From Streptomyces sp. NBC_01217 (GTDB lineage Bacteria > Actinomycetota > Actinomycetes > Streptomycetales > Streptomycetaceae), in NCBI RefSeq assembly GCF_035994185.1, contig NZ_CP108538.1:5743501-5807500 (forward strand): DNA of 64,000 bases, in the 5' to 3' direction. The stretch's first letter is position 1. The number at the start of each line of letters is the position of its first letter. The notes under the pieces were generated by a model. It ran no database searches. It worked only from the letters and a program-made list of their open reading frames with translations, and was not told where the DNA came from. Shown piece by piece: positions 42,100 to 51,554 of this stretch. Position numbers and translations under genes: made by a program.

Positions 42100-43422
42100 G
42101 TGGTGACCAGCACAAAGCGCCGCATGCCCGACAGGCGCACCTATGTTCTCGACACCAGCGTCCTGCTGGCCGATCCGAACGCCATGGCCCGCTTCGACGA
42201 GCACGAAGTCGTGCTCCCGATCGTCGTGGTCACGGAACTGGAGGCCAAACGCCACCATCCGGAGCTCGGCTACTTCGCCCGGCAGGCCCTGCGCCTGCTG
42301 GACGACTTCCGGGTCCGGTACGGCCGGCTGGATGCCCCGATCCCGCTCGGGGACCTCGGCGGAACGCTGCGCGTCGAACTCAACCATTCCGACCCCGGCG
42401 TACTGCCGGCCGGCTACCGGTTGGGGGACAACGACTCACGGATCCTTGCGGTCGCGCGCAACCTCCAGGCCGAGGGGTACGACGTCACGGTCGTCTCCAA
42501 GGACCTGCCGCTGCGTATCAAGGCGTCCTCGGTCGGCCTCCTCGCCGAGGAGTACCGCGCCGAACTCGCCATCACCGACTCCGGCTGGACGGGGATGTCG
42601 GAGCTGCCCCTCGCCGCCGAGCAGGTGGATCTGCTCTACGGGGAGGAGTCGCTGTACGTCCCCGAAGCCGCCGATCTGCCCGTGCACACCGGACTGGTCC
42701 TCCAGTCCGACCGCGGCAAGGCCCTCGGCCGGGTCACCGCCGAGGGCAATGTGCGCCTGGTGCGCGGCGACCGGGAGGCCTTCGGCATCCACGGCCGCAG
42801 CGCCGAACAGCGCATCGCGCTCGATCTGCTCCTCGACCAGGACGTCGGCATCGTGTCCCTGGGCGGCCGGGCCGGCACCGGGAAGTCGGCGCTGGCGCTC
42901 TGCGCCGGTCTCGAAGCCGTCCTGGAGCGCAGGCAGCACCAGAAGGTGATGGTCTTCCGCCCGCTGTACGCGGTCGGCGGGCAGGAACTGGGCTACCTCC
43001 CCGGCACCGAGGCCGAGAAGATGAGCCCCTGGGCGCAGGCCGTCTTCGACACACTCTCGGCGGTCGCCGGGCGCGAGGTCATAGAGGAGGTGCTGGGGCG
43101 CGGCATGCTGGAGATCCTGCCGCTCACCCACATCAGGGGCCGCTCGCTCCACGACGCCTTCGTGATCGTCGACGAGGCGCAGTCCCTCGAACGGAACGTA
43201 CTGCTGACCGTACTGTCCCGGATCGGGGCGAATTCCCGGGTGGTGCTCACGCATGACGTGGCCCAGCGGGACAACCTCAGGGTCGGCCGGTACGACGGAG
43301 TCGTGGCCGTGGTCGAGAAGCTGAAGGGCCATCCGCTCTTCGCGCACGTCACGCTCACCCGCTCCGAGCGCTCGCAGATCGCCGCGCTGGTGACCGAAAT
43401 GCTGGAGGAAGGCCAGATCTGA
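42100..43422 (+). CDS. phoH: PIN-PhoH protein (PhoH2-like RNA helicase/ribonuclease)
   Basis: A 440-residue two-domain protein. Residues about 12-150 are a PIN nuclease domain ([45 protein letters not shown]) with the acidic residues present. Residues about 235-435 are a PhoH ATPase ([55 protein letters not shown]). PhoH2 homologues unwind and cut RNA and act as toxin-like growth regulators in mycobacteria. Start GTG 42100, or 42103 immediately after; both near GAGGGGG. Leader region is long and structured. Confidence 0.93.
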   Translation: MVTSTKRRMPDRRTYVLDTSVLLADPNAMARFDEHEVVLPIVVVTELEAKRHHPELGYFARQALRLLDDFRVRYGRLDAPIPLGDLGGTLRVELNHSDPGVLPAGYRLGDNDSRILAVARNLQAEGYDVTVVSKDLPLRIKASSVGLLAEEYRAELAITDSGWTGMSELPLAAEQVDLLYGEESLYVPEAADLPVHTGLVLQSDRGKALGRVTAEGNVRLVRGDREAFGIHGRSAEQRIALDLLLDQDVGIVSLGGRAGTGKSALALCAGLEAVLERRQHQKVMVFRPLYAVGGQELGYLPGTEAEKMSPWAQAVFDTLSAVAGREVIEEVLGRGMLEILPLTHIRGRSLHDAFVIVDEAQSLERNVLLTVLSRIGANSRVVLTHDVAQRDNLRVGRYDGVVAVVEKLKGHPLFAHVTLTRSERSQIAALVTEMLEEGQI

Positions 43423-43439
43423 TACGGGATACGACAGTT

Positions 43440-43480
43440 GGTGCCGCCCGGCGAGCGAAGCAGTGTAGCCGGGCGGCACC
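43440..43480 (+). terminator. Terminator after phoH
   Basis: Arms GGTGCCGCCCGGC and GCCGGGCGGCACC enclose a 15-base loop. The hairpin begins 18 bases after the phoH stop. No T tract. Confidence 0.8.
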
Positions 43481-43812
43481 GTGCTGTGGCGGCATTTTCG
43501 TAAAACACTTGCTCCAAATGGGGTGTGAGCTTTCACACGCAACGGAGAATTGCTTCCCGGTGTCCCGTTCCGGCAGAGTCTTGCTTCCGTCAGGCCCCGC
43601 ATACGGCACACGTGCACCTCCAGAGGTGCCACGCACCACACAACTCAACAATCGCCGTCCGTATGCCGCCCGCGAGTACCACGCGGCACTCCCTCCGGGG
43701 AGCTGCCCACCGGGCCCGTGCCTCCCGTGACCCAAGCAGTAGGGAGGCCAGCGTCAGGGGCACGATTGCGTCCGCGAGGTCACCTAAGCGGGCGATGCTG
43801 GAAGGACACCGT
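43481..43812 (+). promoter_or_regulatory. Leader of the transglycosylase gene with two inverted repeats
   Basis: This stretch before the wall-hydrolase gene contains GTGTGA-GCTT-TCACAC at 43523-43538, a Crp-like palindrome, and GCACCTC-CA-GAGGTGC at 43614-43629. Wall-hydrolase genes of Streptomyces often have long regulated leaders (cyclic-di-AMP riboswitch, Crp). I looked for the c-di-AMP motif and did not find its conserved core. The function of these repeats is unproven. Confidence 0.4.
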
Positions 43813-44514
43813 GTGAGCCGGATCTCGGTCCGGGGGTTCGCCGTGGCGTCAGCCACCGCGGTCACCACCGTCGGCGCCGTCGTAGGCGTTGCCTCGGGCA
43901 GCACTCCCGCTGCCGACGACAACAACTTCGAGGCGACCGCAGCCGACACGACGCTTCTCGCCGACATTCCTGCGGGCCAGCAGGCCCAGGTGCAGACCGC
44001 CTCGCTGACCCAGCAGGCCGACGCCCAGGCATCCGCGGCCGACGCGGCGGCGAAGAAGTCCGTTGAGGAAGCGGCCCGTATCCAGGCTGCCAAGGACGCC
44101 AAGTCGAAGAAGCAGGCGGCCGAGGACAAGCTGGAGCAGGAGCGCCAGGCCAAGGAGGCCGAGCGCGCCAGCCGTGACGAGGTCCGCAGCGCCTCCACGT
44201 TCGCCGCGCAGGGCTCGTACACCGTGGCCGAGGTCCAGGCGATGGCGCGTCAGATGATGCCCGCCGACCAGTTCCAGTGCTTCAGCAACATCGTGGACCA
44301 CGAGTCGAGCTGGAACTACCGGGCGAGCAACCCGTCCTCCGGTGCCTACGGCCTCGTCCAGGCGCTGCCCGGCTCGAAGATGGCTTCCGCCGGCGCCGAC
44401 TGGCAGACCAACCCGGCCACGCAGATCAAGTGGGGCCTGAGCTACATGAACAGCAGCCGCTACGGAAGCCCGTGTGCTGCCTGGTCCTTCTGGCAGGCCA
44501 ACGGCTGGTACTAG
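43813..44514 (+). CDS. Secreted lytic transglycosylase-like protein (SLT/lysozyme-like fold)
   Basis: A 233-residue exported protein. Signal peptide: RISVRGFAVASATAVTTVGA to about residue 35. A long Ala/Gln/Lys/Glu-rich helix (about 70-145) is probably a coiled coil. The C-terminal about 90 residues form a soluble-lytic-transglycosylase-like domain (VAEVQAMARQMMPADQFQCF, NIVDHESSWNYRASNPSSGA with the catalytic Glu, YGLVQALPGSKM, WGLSYMNSSRYGSPCAAW). It cuts peptidoglycan glycan strands in wall growth or germination. GGAAGG eight bases upstream fixes GTG 43813. Confidence 0.9.
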   Translation: MSRISVRGFAVASATAVTTVGAVVGVASGSTPAADDNNFEATAADTTLLADIPAGQQAQVQTASLTQQADAQASAADAAAKKSVEEAARIQAAKDAKSKKQAAEDKLEQERQAKEAERASRDEVRSASTFAAQGSYTVAEVQAMARQMMPADQFQCFSNIVDHESSWNYRASNPSSGAYGLVQALPGSKMASAGADWQTNPATQIKWGLSYMNSSRYGSPCAAWSFWQANGWY

Positions 44515-44543
44515 AGCCCTTCGAGGTTCCGGTCTCAACCTTT

Positions 44544-44578
44544 CGAAGCCCCTCGCCGTCCTACGGTGGGGGGCTTCG
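44544..44578 (+). terminator. Terminator after the transglycosylase gene
   Basis: Arms CGAAGCCCC and GGGGCTTCG with a 17-base loop, 30 bases after the stop codon and upstream of the AI-2E permease gene. Confidence 0.75.
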
Positions 44579-44649
44579 CGCGTGTACGGTCTTTCCGGAC
44601 GGCTCGTCAGGGGAGCGGTGGGGAGAGAAGACGGGGAAAAGGAACGATC

Positions 44650-46116
44650 ATGTCGAAACTTCCTGGGTGGCTCGGCCGTCTGGGCGCCGAACTGACGGAA
44701 CTGGGCGAGCGGCTGGAGCAGCGCAGGGCCGAGGCCGAGGGGATCGACGGCGAGGGGATCGACGGCGAAGGGGCCGAGGGCGCGCCGATCGAGCCGCCGG
44801 AGACCGCAGCCGTACCCGCCGGGGCCGTATCCGCCACCGCGTCCGCCGGGGCCGTATCCGCCGGGTCCGCGTATCGGAAGGCGGCCCGCCGTGTGCCGCC
44901 GCCCGCGTACGCCCCCTCCGTGGCCGCCCGGCCCGATCCCGTCGCGTCGATCCCGTGGGGCATGCGGGTGGCGGCCGAGGCGGGCTGGCGGCTGCTCGTC
45001 CTGGCGGGCACGCTCTGGGTGCTGATGCGGGTCATCAGCGCCGTACAGCTGGTGGTGCTGGCCTTCGTCGCCGCGCTGCTCGTCACCGCGATGCTGCAGC
45101 CGACCGTCGCCCGGCTGCGGGGGTACGGGCTGCCGCGCGGAGTGGCCACCGCGGTGACGGCGATCCTGGGCTTCGTCATCATGGGACTGGTCGGCTGGTT
45201 CGTGGTCTGGCAGGTCATGGACAACCTCGACACCCTCTCCGACAAGGTCCGGGCGGGCATCGACGAGCTGAAGCGCTGGCTGCTCGACAGCCCCTTCCAT
45301 GTCACCGAGCAGCAGATCAACGACGTCGCGAAGAACCTCAGCGACACCATCGGCACCAACACCGAACAGATCACCTCCGCCGGGCTCCAGGGCGTCACCG
45401 TGATGGTGGAGGTCCTCACCGGGATGCTGCTGGCGATGTTCTCGACGCTCTTCCTGCTGTACGACGGGAAGCGCATCTGGCACTGGGCGCTGAAGCTGGT
45501 GCCCGCCCAGGCCCGGCCGGGTGTCGCGGGCGCCGGGCCGCGCGCCTGGCGGACACTGACCGCCTATGTGCGGGGCACGGTCATAGTCGCGCTGATCGAC
45601 GCGATCTTCATCGGGCTCGGGATCTGGTTCCTCGACGTGCCGATGGCGGTGCCGCTCGCCGTGTTCATCTTCCTCTTCGCCTTCATCCCGCTGGTCGGTG
45701 CGGTGATCTCGGGAGCGCTGGCGGTGGTCGTCGCGCTGGTCACCGAGGGCGTGTTCACGGCGCTGATGGTGCTGGCCGTGGTGCTCGCGGTGCAGCAGAT
45801 CGAGGGCCATGTGCTGCAGCCGTTCATCCTGGGACGCGCGGTGCGGGTGCATCCGCTGGCCGTCGTCCTCTCGGTCGCGGCGGGCGGCATGGTCGCGGGG
45901 ATCGGCGGCGCGGTCGTCGCGGTACCGCTGGTCGCGGTCACCAATACGGTGGTCGGCTATCTGCGCTCGTACGGGCAGGAGGAAGCCCTGCGGCACGCGC
46001 CGTCCCCGCACGGGGCGACCGCGCTCGACGTCGCCCCGACGCCCGCGCCGGGCTCGCCGCCCGAGGACATCGACTACGGCGACGACGACATCGTCGTGGA
46101 CGGGCGCACGAAGTAG
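44650..46116 (+). CDS. AI-2E family transporter (PerM-like permease)
   Basis: A 488-residue membrane protein. About 100 residues of Glu/Ala/Gly-rich cytosolic sequence (with a repeated EGIDGEGIDGEG) precede seven or eight spans. Family marks are LVVLAFVAALLVTAMLQP, STLFLLYDGKRIWHW, IDAIFIGLGIWFLDVPMAVP, VLAVQQIEGHVLQPFILGRAVR and LAVVLSVAAGGMVAGIGGAV. The acidic C-terminus ends DDDIVVDGRTK. AI-2E/PerM proteins export diverse small solutes; substrate unknown. ATG 44650 is used over an upstream frame overlapping the terminator. Confidence 0.92.
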   Translation: MSKLPGWLGRLGAELTELGERLEQRRAEAEGIDGEGIDGEGAEGAPIEPPETAAVPAGAVSATASAGAVSAGSAYRKAARRVPPPAYAPSVAARPDPVASIPWGMRVAAEAGWRLLVLAGTLWVLMRVISAVQLVVLAFVAALLVTAMLQPTVARLRGYGLPRGVATAVTAILGFVIMGLVGWFVVWQVMDNLDTLSDKVRAGIDELKRWLLDSPFHVTEQQINDVAKNLSDTIGTNTEQITSAGLQGVTVMVEVLTGMLLAMFSTLFLLYDGKRIWHWALKLVPAQARPGVAGAGPRAWRTLTAYVRGTVIVALIDAIFIGLGIWFLDVPMAVPLAVFIFLFAFIPLVGAVISGALAVVVALVTEGVFTALMVLAVVLAVQQIEGHVLQPFILGRAVRVHPLAVVLSVAAGGMVAGIGGAVVAVPLVAVTNTVVGYLRSYGQEEALRHAPSPHGATALDVAPTPAPGSPPEDIDYGDDDIVVDGRTK

Positions 46117-46122
46117 GCAAGA

Positions 46123-46164
46123 AGAAGGGCCCCGGGGACGGTCGGTCGTCCTCGGGGCCCTTCT
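46123..46164. terminator. Bidirectional terminator between permease and ahpD
   Basis: Arms AGAAGGGCCCCGGGGACG and CGTCCTCGGGGCCCTTCT pair except for one position. It separates the convergent permease and ahpD genes. Confidence 0.85.
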
Positions 46165-46184
46165 CGTACAGGGGGGTACTGCTG

Positions 46185-46721
46185 TTACTGCTCGGCGAGC
46201 ACGGCCTCGGCATCGAGGGTCACGCCGACCGCCTGGATCACCGAGGCAATCTTGACGGCTTCCTGAATGGTCTCACGGTCCACGCCGGCCTTGCGCAGCA
46301 CCTGCTCGTGGGAGTCCAGGCACTGGCCGCAGCCGTTGATCGCGGAGACGGCGAGCGACCACAGTTCGAAGTCGATCTTCTCCACGCCGGGCTTGCCGAT
46401 CACGTTCATCCGCAGGCCCGCACGGAGCGTCCCGTACTCGGGGTCCGACAGCAGGTGCCGGGTCCGGTAGAAGACGTTGTTCATCGCCATGATGGCGGCG
46501 GCCGACTTCGCGGCGGTGTACGCCTCCGCGGAGAGGTTGGCCCTCGCCTCCGGCTCCAGCTCGCGCAGCACCCTCGGCGAGCGCGAGGCGATCGCGCAGG
46601 CGAGGACGGTGCCCCACAGCTGCTGCTGCGGGAGTTCGCTGTTCCCGATGACCGAACCGAGGTTCAGCTTCAGGTCCTTGGCGAAGTCCGGTACGGCGGC
46701 CTTCAGTTCGTCGAGTGCCAT
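46185..46721 (-). CDS. ahpD: Alkyl hydroperoxide reductase AhpD
   Basis: A 178-residue AhpD: the redox CxxC is Cys131-Gly-Gln-Cys134 in [15 protein letters not shown], with the conserved proton-relay Glu/His residues around it. It reduces lipoylated partners and peroxides and recharges AhpC. Length matches mycobacterial and Streptomyces AhpD. It follows ahpC by 12 bases, so the two are one operon under the divergent OxyR. Confidence 0.96.
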   Translation of the reverse strand: MALDELKAAVPDFAKDLKLNLGSVIGNSELPQQQLWGTVLACAIASRSPRVLRELEPEARANLSAEAYTAAKSAAAIMAMNNVFYRTRHLLSDPEYGTLRAGLRMNVIGKPGVEKIDFELWSLAVSAINGCGQCLDSHEQVLRKAGVDRETIQEAVKIASVIQAVGVTLDAEAVLAEQ

Positions 46722-46733
46722 GTCGCTGTCAGC

Positions 46734-47288
46734 TCACTCGCCCGAGAGGAGCGCGACCGGGTCGAGGGTGTTCTCGCCCTTGGTCCAGTTGCACGGGCAC
46801 AGCTCGTCGGTCTGCAGGGCGTCCAGGACCCGCAGGACCTCCTTGGGGTTACGGCCCACGGAACCGGCGGTCACCATCGTGAACTGGATCTCGTTGTTCT
46901 GGTCGACGATGAAGACGGCGCGCTGGGCGAAGCCGTCCTCGCCCTCGATGCCGAGGTCACGCATGAGCTCGTGCTTCGAGTCGGCCATCATCGGGAAGGG
47001 CAGGTCGGTCAGGTCCGGGTGGTCCTTGCGCCAGGCGTGGTGCACGAACTCGGAGTCACCGGAGAAGCCGAGGATCTGGGCGTCACGGTCGGCGAACTCG
47101 TCGTTCAGCTTGCCGAAGGCGGCGATCTCGGTGGGGCACACGAAGGTGAAGTCCTTCGGCCACGCGAAGACGATCTTCCACTTGCCCTCGTAGGTCTTGT
47201 GGTTGATCTGCTCGAACTCCTTGCCGCTCTCCAGCGAGACACAAGCAGTCAGGTCGAACTCGGGGAACTTGTCACCGACAGTGAGCAC
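46734..47288 (-). CDS. ahpC: Peroxiredoxin AhpC
   Basis: A 184-residue two-Cys peroxiredoxin. The peroxidatic Cys51 is in FTFVCPTEIAAF; the resolving Cys is in DELCPCNWTKG. It reduces hydrogen peroxide and alkyl peroxides. GGAGA upstream supports GTG 47288, giving the N-terminus known for the Streptomyces protein; ATG 47318 is in frame but less likely. Divergent from oxyR, first of the ahpCD operon. Confidence 0.96.
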   Translation of the reverse strand: MLTVGDKFPEFDLTACVSLESGKEFEQINHKTYEGKWKIVFAWPKDFTFVCPTEIAAFGKLNDEFADRDAQILGFSGDSEFVHHAWRKDHPDLTDLPFPMMADSKHELMRDLGIEGEDGFAQRAVFIVDQNNEIQFTMVTAGSVGRNPKEVLRVLDALQTDELCPCNWTKGENTLDPVALLSGE

Positions 47289-47419
47289 GCGCTCTCCTTG
47301 CAGCGTAGGAATTCCCATTTGCGGGAGTTCCTGAGGGTTGGACGATCACCACCTTGGCACAGAGTGCATTGATCACGGAAATAGCTACACTCGGTCGTGA
47401 TGATCGGAGGTGCCTATCA
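47289..47419. promoter_or_regulatory. Divergent ahpC/oxyR promoter region
   Basis: This 131-base gap holds both promoters. ATCACG (47372-47377) and CGTGAT (47396-47401) form an inverted repeat 18 bases apart that flanks ATAGCTACACT, a possible -10 region for oxyR. OxyR of S. coelicolor is known to control this pair of operons from such an intergenic site; the exact operator here is inferred. Confidence 0.5.
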
Positions 47420-48379
47420 GTGGCGCAGGGTAATCAGGGCAATCGGACCAAACAGCCCAGCCTGTCGCAGCTGCGCGCCTTCGCGGCCGTCGCCGAATAT
47501 CTGCACTTCAGGGACGCGGCGGCAGCAATCGGGATGAGCCAGCCGGCGCTGTCGGGGGCCGTGTCGGCGCTGGAGGAGGCACTGGGTGTCCAGCTCATCG
47601 AGCGTACGACGCGCAAGGTACTGCTCTCGCCCGCCGGGGAGCGGCTCGCGGTCCGGGCCCGGGCGGTGCTGGAGGCCGTGGGCGAGCTGATGGAGGAGGC
47701 CGAGGCGGTCCGGGCGCCGTTCACCGGGGTGCTCAGGCTCGGCGTGATCCCGACCGTCGCGCCGTATCTGCTGCCGACCGTGCTGCGACTGGTCCATGAG
47801 CGCTACCCGGAGCTGGATCTCCAGGTGCACGAGGAGCAGACCTCCTCGCTGCTGGAGGGGCTGGCCGCCGGCCGGCTGGACCTGCTGCTGCTCGCCGTGC
47901 CGCTCGGGGTGCCCCAGGTGACCGAACTTCCGCTCTTCGACGAGGACTTCGTGCTGGTGATGGAGCGCGACCACTGGCTGGGCGGGCGCGCCGACATTCC
48001 GCGCGAGGCCCTGCGCGAGCTGCCGCTGCTGCTGCTCGACGAGGGGCACTGCCTGCGCGATCAGGCGCTCGACATATGCAGGGAGGCCGGGCGTACGCAG
48101 GGCGCCGCGGTCACCACGACCGCGGCCGGGCTCTCCACGCTGGTGCAGCTGGTCGCGGGCGGGCTCGGGGTGACGCTGCTGCCGCGTATCGCGGTGACGG
48201 TCGAGACCGCCCGCAACGACGCGCTGGCCACCGGATATTTCGCGGACCCCGCACCCTCGCGGCGGGTGGCGCTCGGGATGCGGACGGGGGCGGCCCGGCA
48301 CGAGGAGTTCGAGGAGTTCGCGGCGGCGCTGCGGGAGGCGATGGCCGCGTTGCCGGTACGGGTGACGGCGGGCGGGTGA
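47420..48379 (+). CDS. oxyR: Hydrogen-peroxide sensor OxyR (LysR family)
   Basis: A 319-residue LysR regulator. N-terminal helix-turn-helix: LSQLRAFAAVAEYLHFRDAA, SQPALSGAVSALEEALG. The redox pair Cys211 (EGHCLRDQ) and Cys220 (LDICREA) has the nine-residue spacing of OxyR. It activates ahpCD in response to peroxide. GGAGG nine bases upstream supports GTG 47420; an ATG at 47354 would be inside the promoter region. Confidence 0.96.
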   Translation: MAQGNQGNRTKQPSLSQLRAFAAVAEYLHFRDAAAAIGMSQPALSGAVSALEEALGVQLIERTTRKVLLSPAGERLAVRARAVLEAVGELMEEAEAVRAPFTGVLRLGVIPTVAPYLLPTVLRLVHERYPELDLQVHEEQTSSLLEGLAAGRLDLLLLAVPLGVPQVTELPLFDEDFVLVMERDHWLGGRADIPREALRELPLLLLDEGHCLRDQALDICREAGRTQGAAVTTTAAGLSTLVQLVAGGLGVTLLPRIAVTVETARNDALATGYFADPAPSRRVALGMRTGAARHEEFEEFAAALREAMAALPVRVTAGG

Positions 48380-48414
48380 GGCGGAAGGGGTGCGGTCCTC
48401 CTGGGCCCGCACCC

Positions 48415-48463
48415 CCAGGGCCTTTCGTCCCTGATCCGGCCTGATCCAGACGAAAGGCCCTGG
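48415..48463. terminator. Bidirectional terminator between oxyR and the ABC permease
   Basis: Arms CCAGGGCCTTTCGTC and GACGAAAGGCCCTGG are perfect complements around a 19-base loop, between the convergent oxyR and ABC-transporter genes. Confidence 0.88.
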
Positions 48464-48468
48464 CTCCG

Positions 48469-50871
48469 TCACTCCGTACGCAGGCCGTCCGGTCGCATCA
48501 TCCGCCACAGCGGCGGCAGCGAGACCAGAGTGACCAGCAGGATCAGCGCCACGCCCGCCGCCGTCATGGGCAGGAACAGCCACCAGTCGGTCACCTGCTT
48601 GGCGATCATCCTGATCATCACCGCACCCAGGCCGAGACCGCCCGCGACAGCCACTACCAGGCCGATGACCACGGGCACGGCGGTCTGCCAGAGCACCGAC
48701 CAGCCCAGCGTGGTCCGCCGGGTGCCGAAGGCGACCAGCACCGAGAGCAGGCGCTTGCGCTCTCGCAGCTGCTCCAGCTGCGAGACCAGCATCGCGGCGG
48801 CGATCAGCAGCAGGGTCGCGGTCGCACCGACCTGGAGACCGGTCTGCACGCTGGCGTACTGGCGGTCGCGGGCCACCGAGTTCAGGGTGGAGATCCGCAT
48901 CCCGGGGTCGATCCGGGCCGCCGTGTTCCGTACGTACTCGGCGACGTCCTTCACGCTCTCGTCGACCCGGATCTGCACCCTGGTCTGCGCGTGCGGCAGG
49001 GTGCTCGGGTCGATCGCGCCGACCGTCGTCATGATGCCCCAGTGCTCCTCGCCCATCGGATCCGGGCGGGAGGAAACGGTCGGGGTGTCGGCGGGCAGGG
49101 TCCACGGCATCGATTTCGCGTCGGGCGCGGATCCCACCTGGGAGTTGAGTTCGACGACCTTGCCCTTGCGGGCGGTCTTGTCCATCCACTCGGCCATGTT
49201 CTTGTCCTTGGGGTGGACGACGAACGAGTCGCCCTCCTCGCAGGAGCCGATCCGGGCGATCTCGCGCAGCGTCGCACAGTCGCCGACGCTCAGCGAGGTG
49301 GTGGGCTGGATCTCGTCTTCCCTGTACGTGCCCGGTTTGACGACGTACGACTCGACCGTGCCGATGACCGCCTCCACCCCCTTGGTGGCCCGGAACTCCT
49401 TGATGGTCCGGGTGGCCGCGTCACCGGTGACGTTCTCGGAGAACGCGTAGAACTGGGCGCGCGCCGGGTCCTGCCCCGTCATCCGGTTGAAGTCGTCGTT
49501 CACCGCGGCGAACAGCATCTGCAGCGCCACCGCGCCCGCTACCGCGACGGTGATGCCGCTGACCGCGCGAGCGGCCGCTCCGCTGCTCAGCTGGAGCCTG
49601 CGGGTGGCGAGCTGCCAGGGCACCGGACCGCCGCGCAGCCGGTTCACACATGCCTCGACCAGCCAGGGCAGCAGCAGCGCGAGCCCGACCAGGACCAGTA
49701 CGGCGCCGGCTGCGATCGGATACGGATCGACAGTTGTGTTCTCGCCGACGTTTCCGGTCAGCGCGAGCACCGTCACGCCCAGGACCGGCATCAGTAGCCG
49801 CCACCAGAGCCGGCGTCTGCGGCTGCGGCTGTTGCGTACGACTCCGAGCGGTTCGATCACCACCGAGCGCAGGGCGGTCAAGGTGACCAGCACCGCCGCC
49901 ACCGGAATCGACACCGCGATCAGCGCCGCCAGCCAGGGGGCCGGGACCAGATCGGCAGGGAAGGCGCTGACGTCCCACACCTCGACCCCGCCGATGAACT
50001 GACGCCCCACCAGGAAGAGCGCCAGACCAGCCAGCAGGCCCAGCACGGCACCGAAGAGCGCCTCACCGGCAGCGATCCGGCGGGTCATCCGGATGTCCGC
50101 GCCGACCAGGCGCAGCGCCGCGAGCCTGCGGTCGCGACGGTCCCCGCCGAAGCGCACGGCGGTCGCGATGAAGATCGCGACCGGCACCAGCAGGACGACG
50201 CAGGTCATGATGACGAGCACGATGAGGACGGGGGACAGGGGCTCGGGCGGGGCCTGGTCGCCGTAACCGGCCAGCCGGTGGCCGCCCGCGGCGGCGGTCA
50301 GGGTGGCGCTGCCCGCGTAGTAGCGCAGTTCGCTCGGGGAGCTCAGTCCCGGATCGGCGATGGTGCCGGTGATCCGGTACGGCAGCCGCTCCTTGAGGAG
50401 TCGGCCTTCCGGGGAGGCGAGCAGCTCCTTCAGGGCAGGCGAGAGCACCATCTCGCCTGGGCCGGGGAAGTCCGCCACGCCGGGCGGGGTCACCGGGTGC
50501 GCCCCTTCCGGCCGCATCAGGAAGCCCTCGACGGAGCGGCCGCGGAACTCGGACTGCGTGCTGATCCGCAGCACCGTGGAGTCCGACTTCGGGACGGTGT
50601 CGTTGCGTGAGACACGGGCCTCGGCGCGGGCCTGGTCGCGGGCGGAACGCTGTTCGAGCAGATGCGGTACGGAGGAGGCGACCAGCAGCAGCGCCACGCC
50701 GAGGCCGACACCGACCGCGGTGAGCACGGTGCGCGCCCAGCCCTCCCGCCCGCCGGAGGAGGCGAACCGGATACCGAGGCCCAGGTCGCGCAGCAGGGTG
50801 ATCGCGCGGGAGGGCTCGGTGGGCCGGGGCTGCTCGGCCGCCGGGACCTTCCTCGGTTCGAGCAGCGTCAT
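48469..50871 (-). CDS. FtsX/MacB-like ABC transporter permease
   Basis: An 800-residue permease with two FtsX-type membrane blocks and large extracytoplasmic loops. Spans include TVLTAVGVGLGVALLLVASS near the N-terminus, LIVLVIMTCVVLLVPVAIFI, and LLLIAAAMLVSQLEQLRERK with the FtsX-like VSQLEQLRERKRLLSVLVAF. The final spans end in LVSLPPLWRMMRP. Such transporters act in antimicrobial resistance, lipoprotein handling or signal relay. The start ATG overlaps the ATPase gene stop (ATGA). Regulated with the PadR gene upstream in the operon. Confidence 0.9.
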   Translation of the reverse strand: MTLLEPRKVPAAEQPRPTEPSRAITLLRDLGLGIRFASSGGREGWARTVLTAVGVGLGVALLLVASSVPHLLEQRSARDQARAEARVSRNDTVPKSDSTVLRISTQSEFRGRSVEGFLMRPEGAHPVTPPGVADFPGPGEMVLSPALKELLASPEGRLLKERLPYRITGTIADPGLSSPSELRYYAGSATLTAAAGGHRLAGYGDQAPPEPLSPVLIVLVIMTCVVLLVPVAIFIATAVRFGGDRRDRRLAALRLVGADIRMTRRIAAGEALFGAVLGLLAGLALFLVGRQFIGGVEVWDVSAFPADLVPAPWLAALIAVSIPVAAVLVTLTALRSVVIEPLGVVRNSRSRRRRLWWRLLMPVLGVTVLALTGNVGENTTVDPYPIAAGAVLVLVGLALLLPWLVEACVNRLRGGPVPWQLATRRLQLSSGAAARAVSGITVAVAGAVALQMLFAAVNDDFNRMTGQDPARAQFYAFSENVTGDAATRTIKEFRATKGVEAVIGTVESYVVKPGTYREDEIQPTTSLSVGDCATLREIARIGSCEEGDSFVVHPKDKNMAEWMDKTARKGKVVELNSQVGSAPDAKSMPWTLPADTPTVSSRPDPMGEEHWGIMTTVGAIDPSTLPHAQTRVQIRVDESVKDVAEYVRNTAARIDPGMRISTLNSVARDRQYASVQTGLQVGATATLLLIAAAMLVSQLEQLRERKRLLSVLVAFGTRRTTLGWSVLWQTAVPVVIGLVVAVAGGLGLGAVMIRMIAKQVTDWWLFLPMTAAGVALILLVTLVSLPPLWRMMRPDGLRTE

Positions 50872-51554
50872 GCGATGTGCTCCAGGTCGCGGGCCCGGCC
50901 GTCGCGCACGGTGACGTCGCGGTCGGAGTAGGCGGCGACGCGGGCCTCGTGCGTCACCAGGACCACGGCGACATTGGCGGACCGGGCGGCCTCGCCGAGC
51001 AGTTGCATCACCCGCTCGCCGTTGAGGGAGTCCAGGGCGCCGGTCGGCTCGTCCGCGAAGATCACCTTCGGGGAGGAGACCAGGGCGCGGGCGATGGCGA
51101 CGCGCTGGCCCTGGCCGCCGGAGATCTCGCCGGGACGCTTGGCGCCGAGGTCGTCGACCTCCAGGCGCTCCATCCAGCGAAGGGCGGTGCGTTCGGCGTC
51201 CTTGCGCCTGGTGCCGCTGAGGCGGAGCGGCAGGGCGACGTTCTCCACGCAGGTCAGCTCCGGGACGAGCTGTCCGAACTGGAAGACGAAGCCGAAATCG
51301 CTGCGGCGCAGGGCGCTGCGTTCGGCGTCGGACATCGCGGAGAGCTCGCGGCCAGCGTAGGTGACCGTGCCACTGTCGGGCGTGACGATGCCGGCGAGGC
51401 AGTGCAGCAGGGTCGACTTGCCGGAGCCGGACGGCCCCAGCACGGCGACGATCTCGCCGGGGTGGACGGAGAACGAGGCGCCGTCCAGGGCGGGTGTCGA
51501 GCCGTACGACTTGCGCAGGTCGCGGGCTACGAGGAGGGAGCCGGCGGGGGTCAT
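50868..51554 (-). CDS. ABC transporter ATP-binding protein (MacB/LolD type)
   Basis: A 228-residue ATPase. Walker A GPSGSGKSTLLH, Q loop FQFGQLVPELT, signature SGGQGQRVAIARAL, Walker B VIFADEPTGALD, and H loop VTHEARVAA are all intact. It pairs with the FtsX-like permease. ATG 51554 overlaps the PadR stop (51551-51554), so the three genes are translationally coupled in the order PadR, ATPase, permease. Confidence 0.95.
   Translation of the reverse strand: MTPAGSLLVARDLRKSYGSTPALDGASFSVHPGEIVAVLGPSGSGKSTLLHCLAGIVTPDSGTVTYAGRELSAMSDAERSALRRSDFGFVFQFGQLVPELTCVENVALPLRLSGTRRKDAERTALRWMERLEVDDLGAKRPGEISGGQGQRVAIARALVSSPKVIFADEPTGALDSLNGERVMQLLGEAARSANVAVVLVTHEARVAAYSDRDVTVRDGRARDLEHIA

Noticed and set aside
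41973..43256. 427-codon plus frame overlapping phoH
   Set aside because: Arg/Pro/Gly-rich shadow of the phoH reading frame; no motif and it is unlike a PhoAT antitoxin.
43481..43812. Possible cyclic-di-AMP (ydaO) riboswitch before the transglycosylase
   Set aside because: The conserved GGGTGA and GCTAACC-type core segments are not present.
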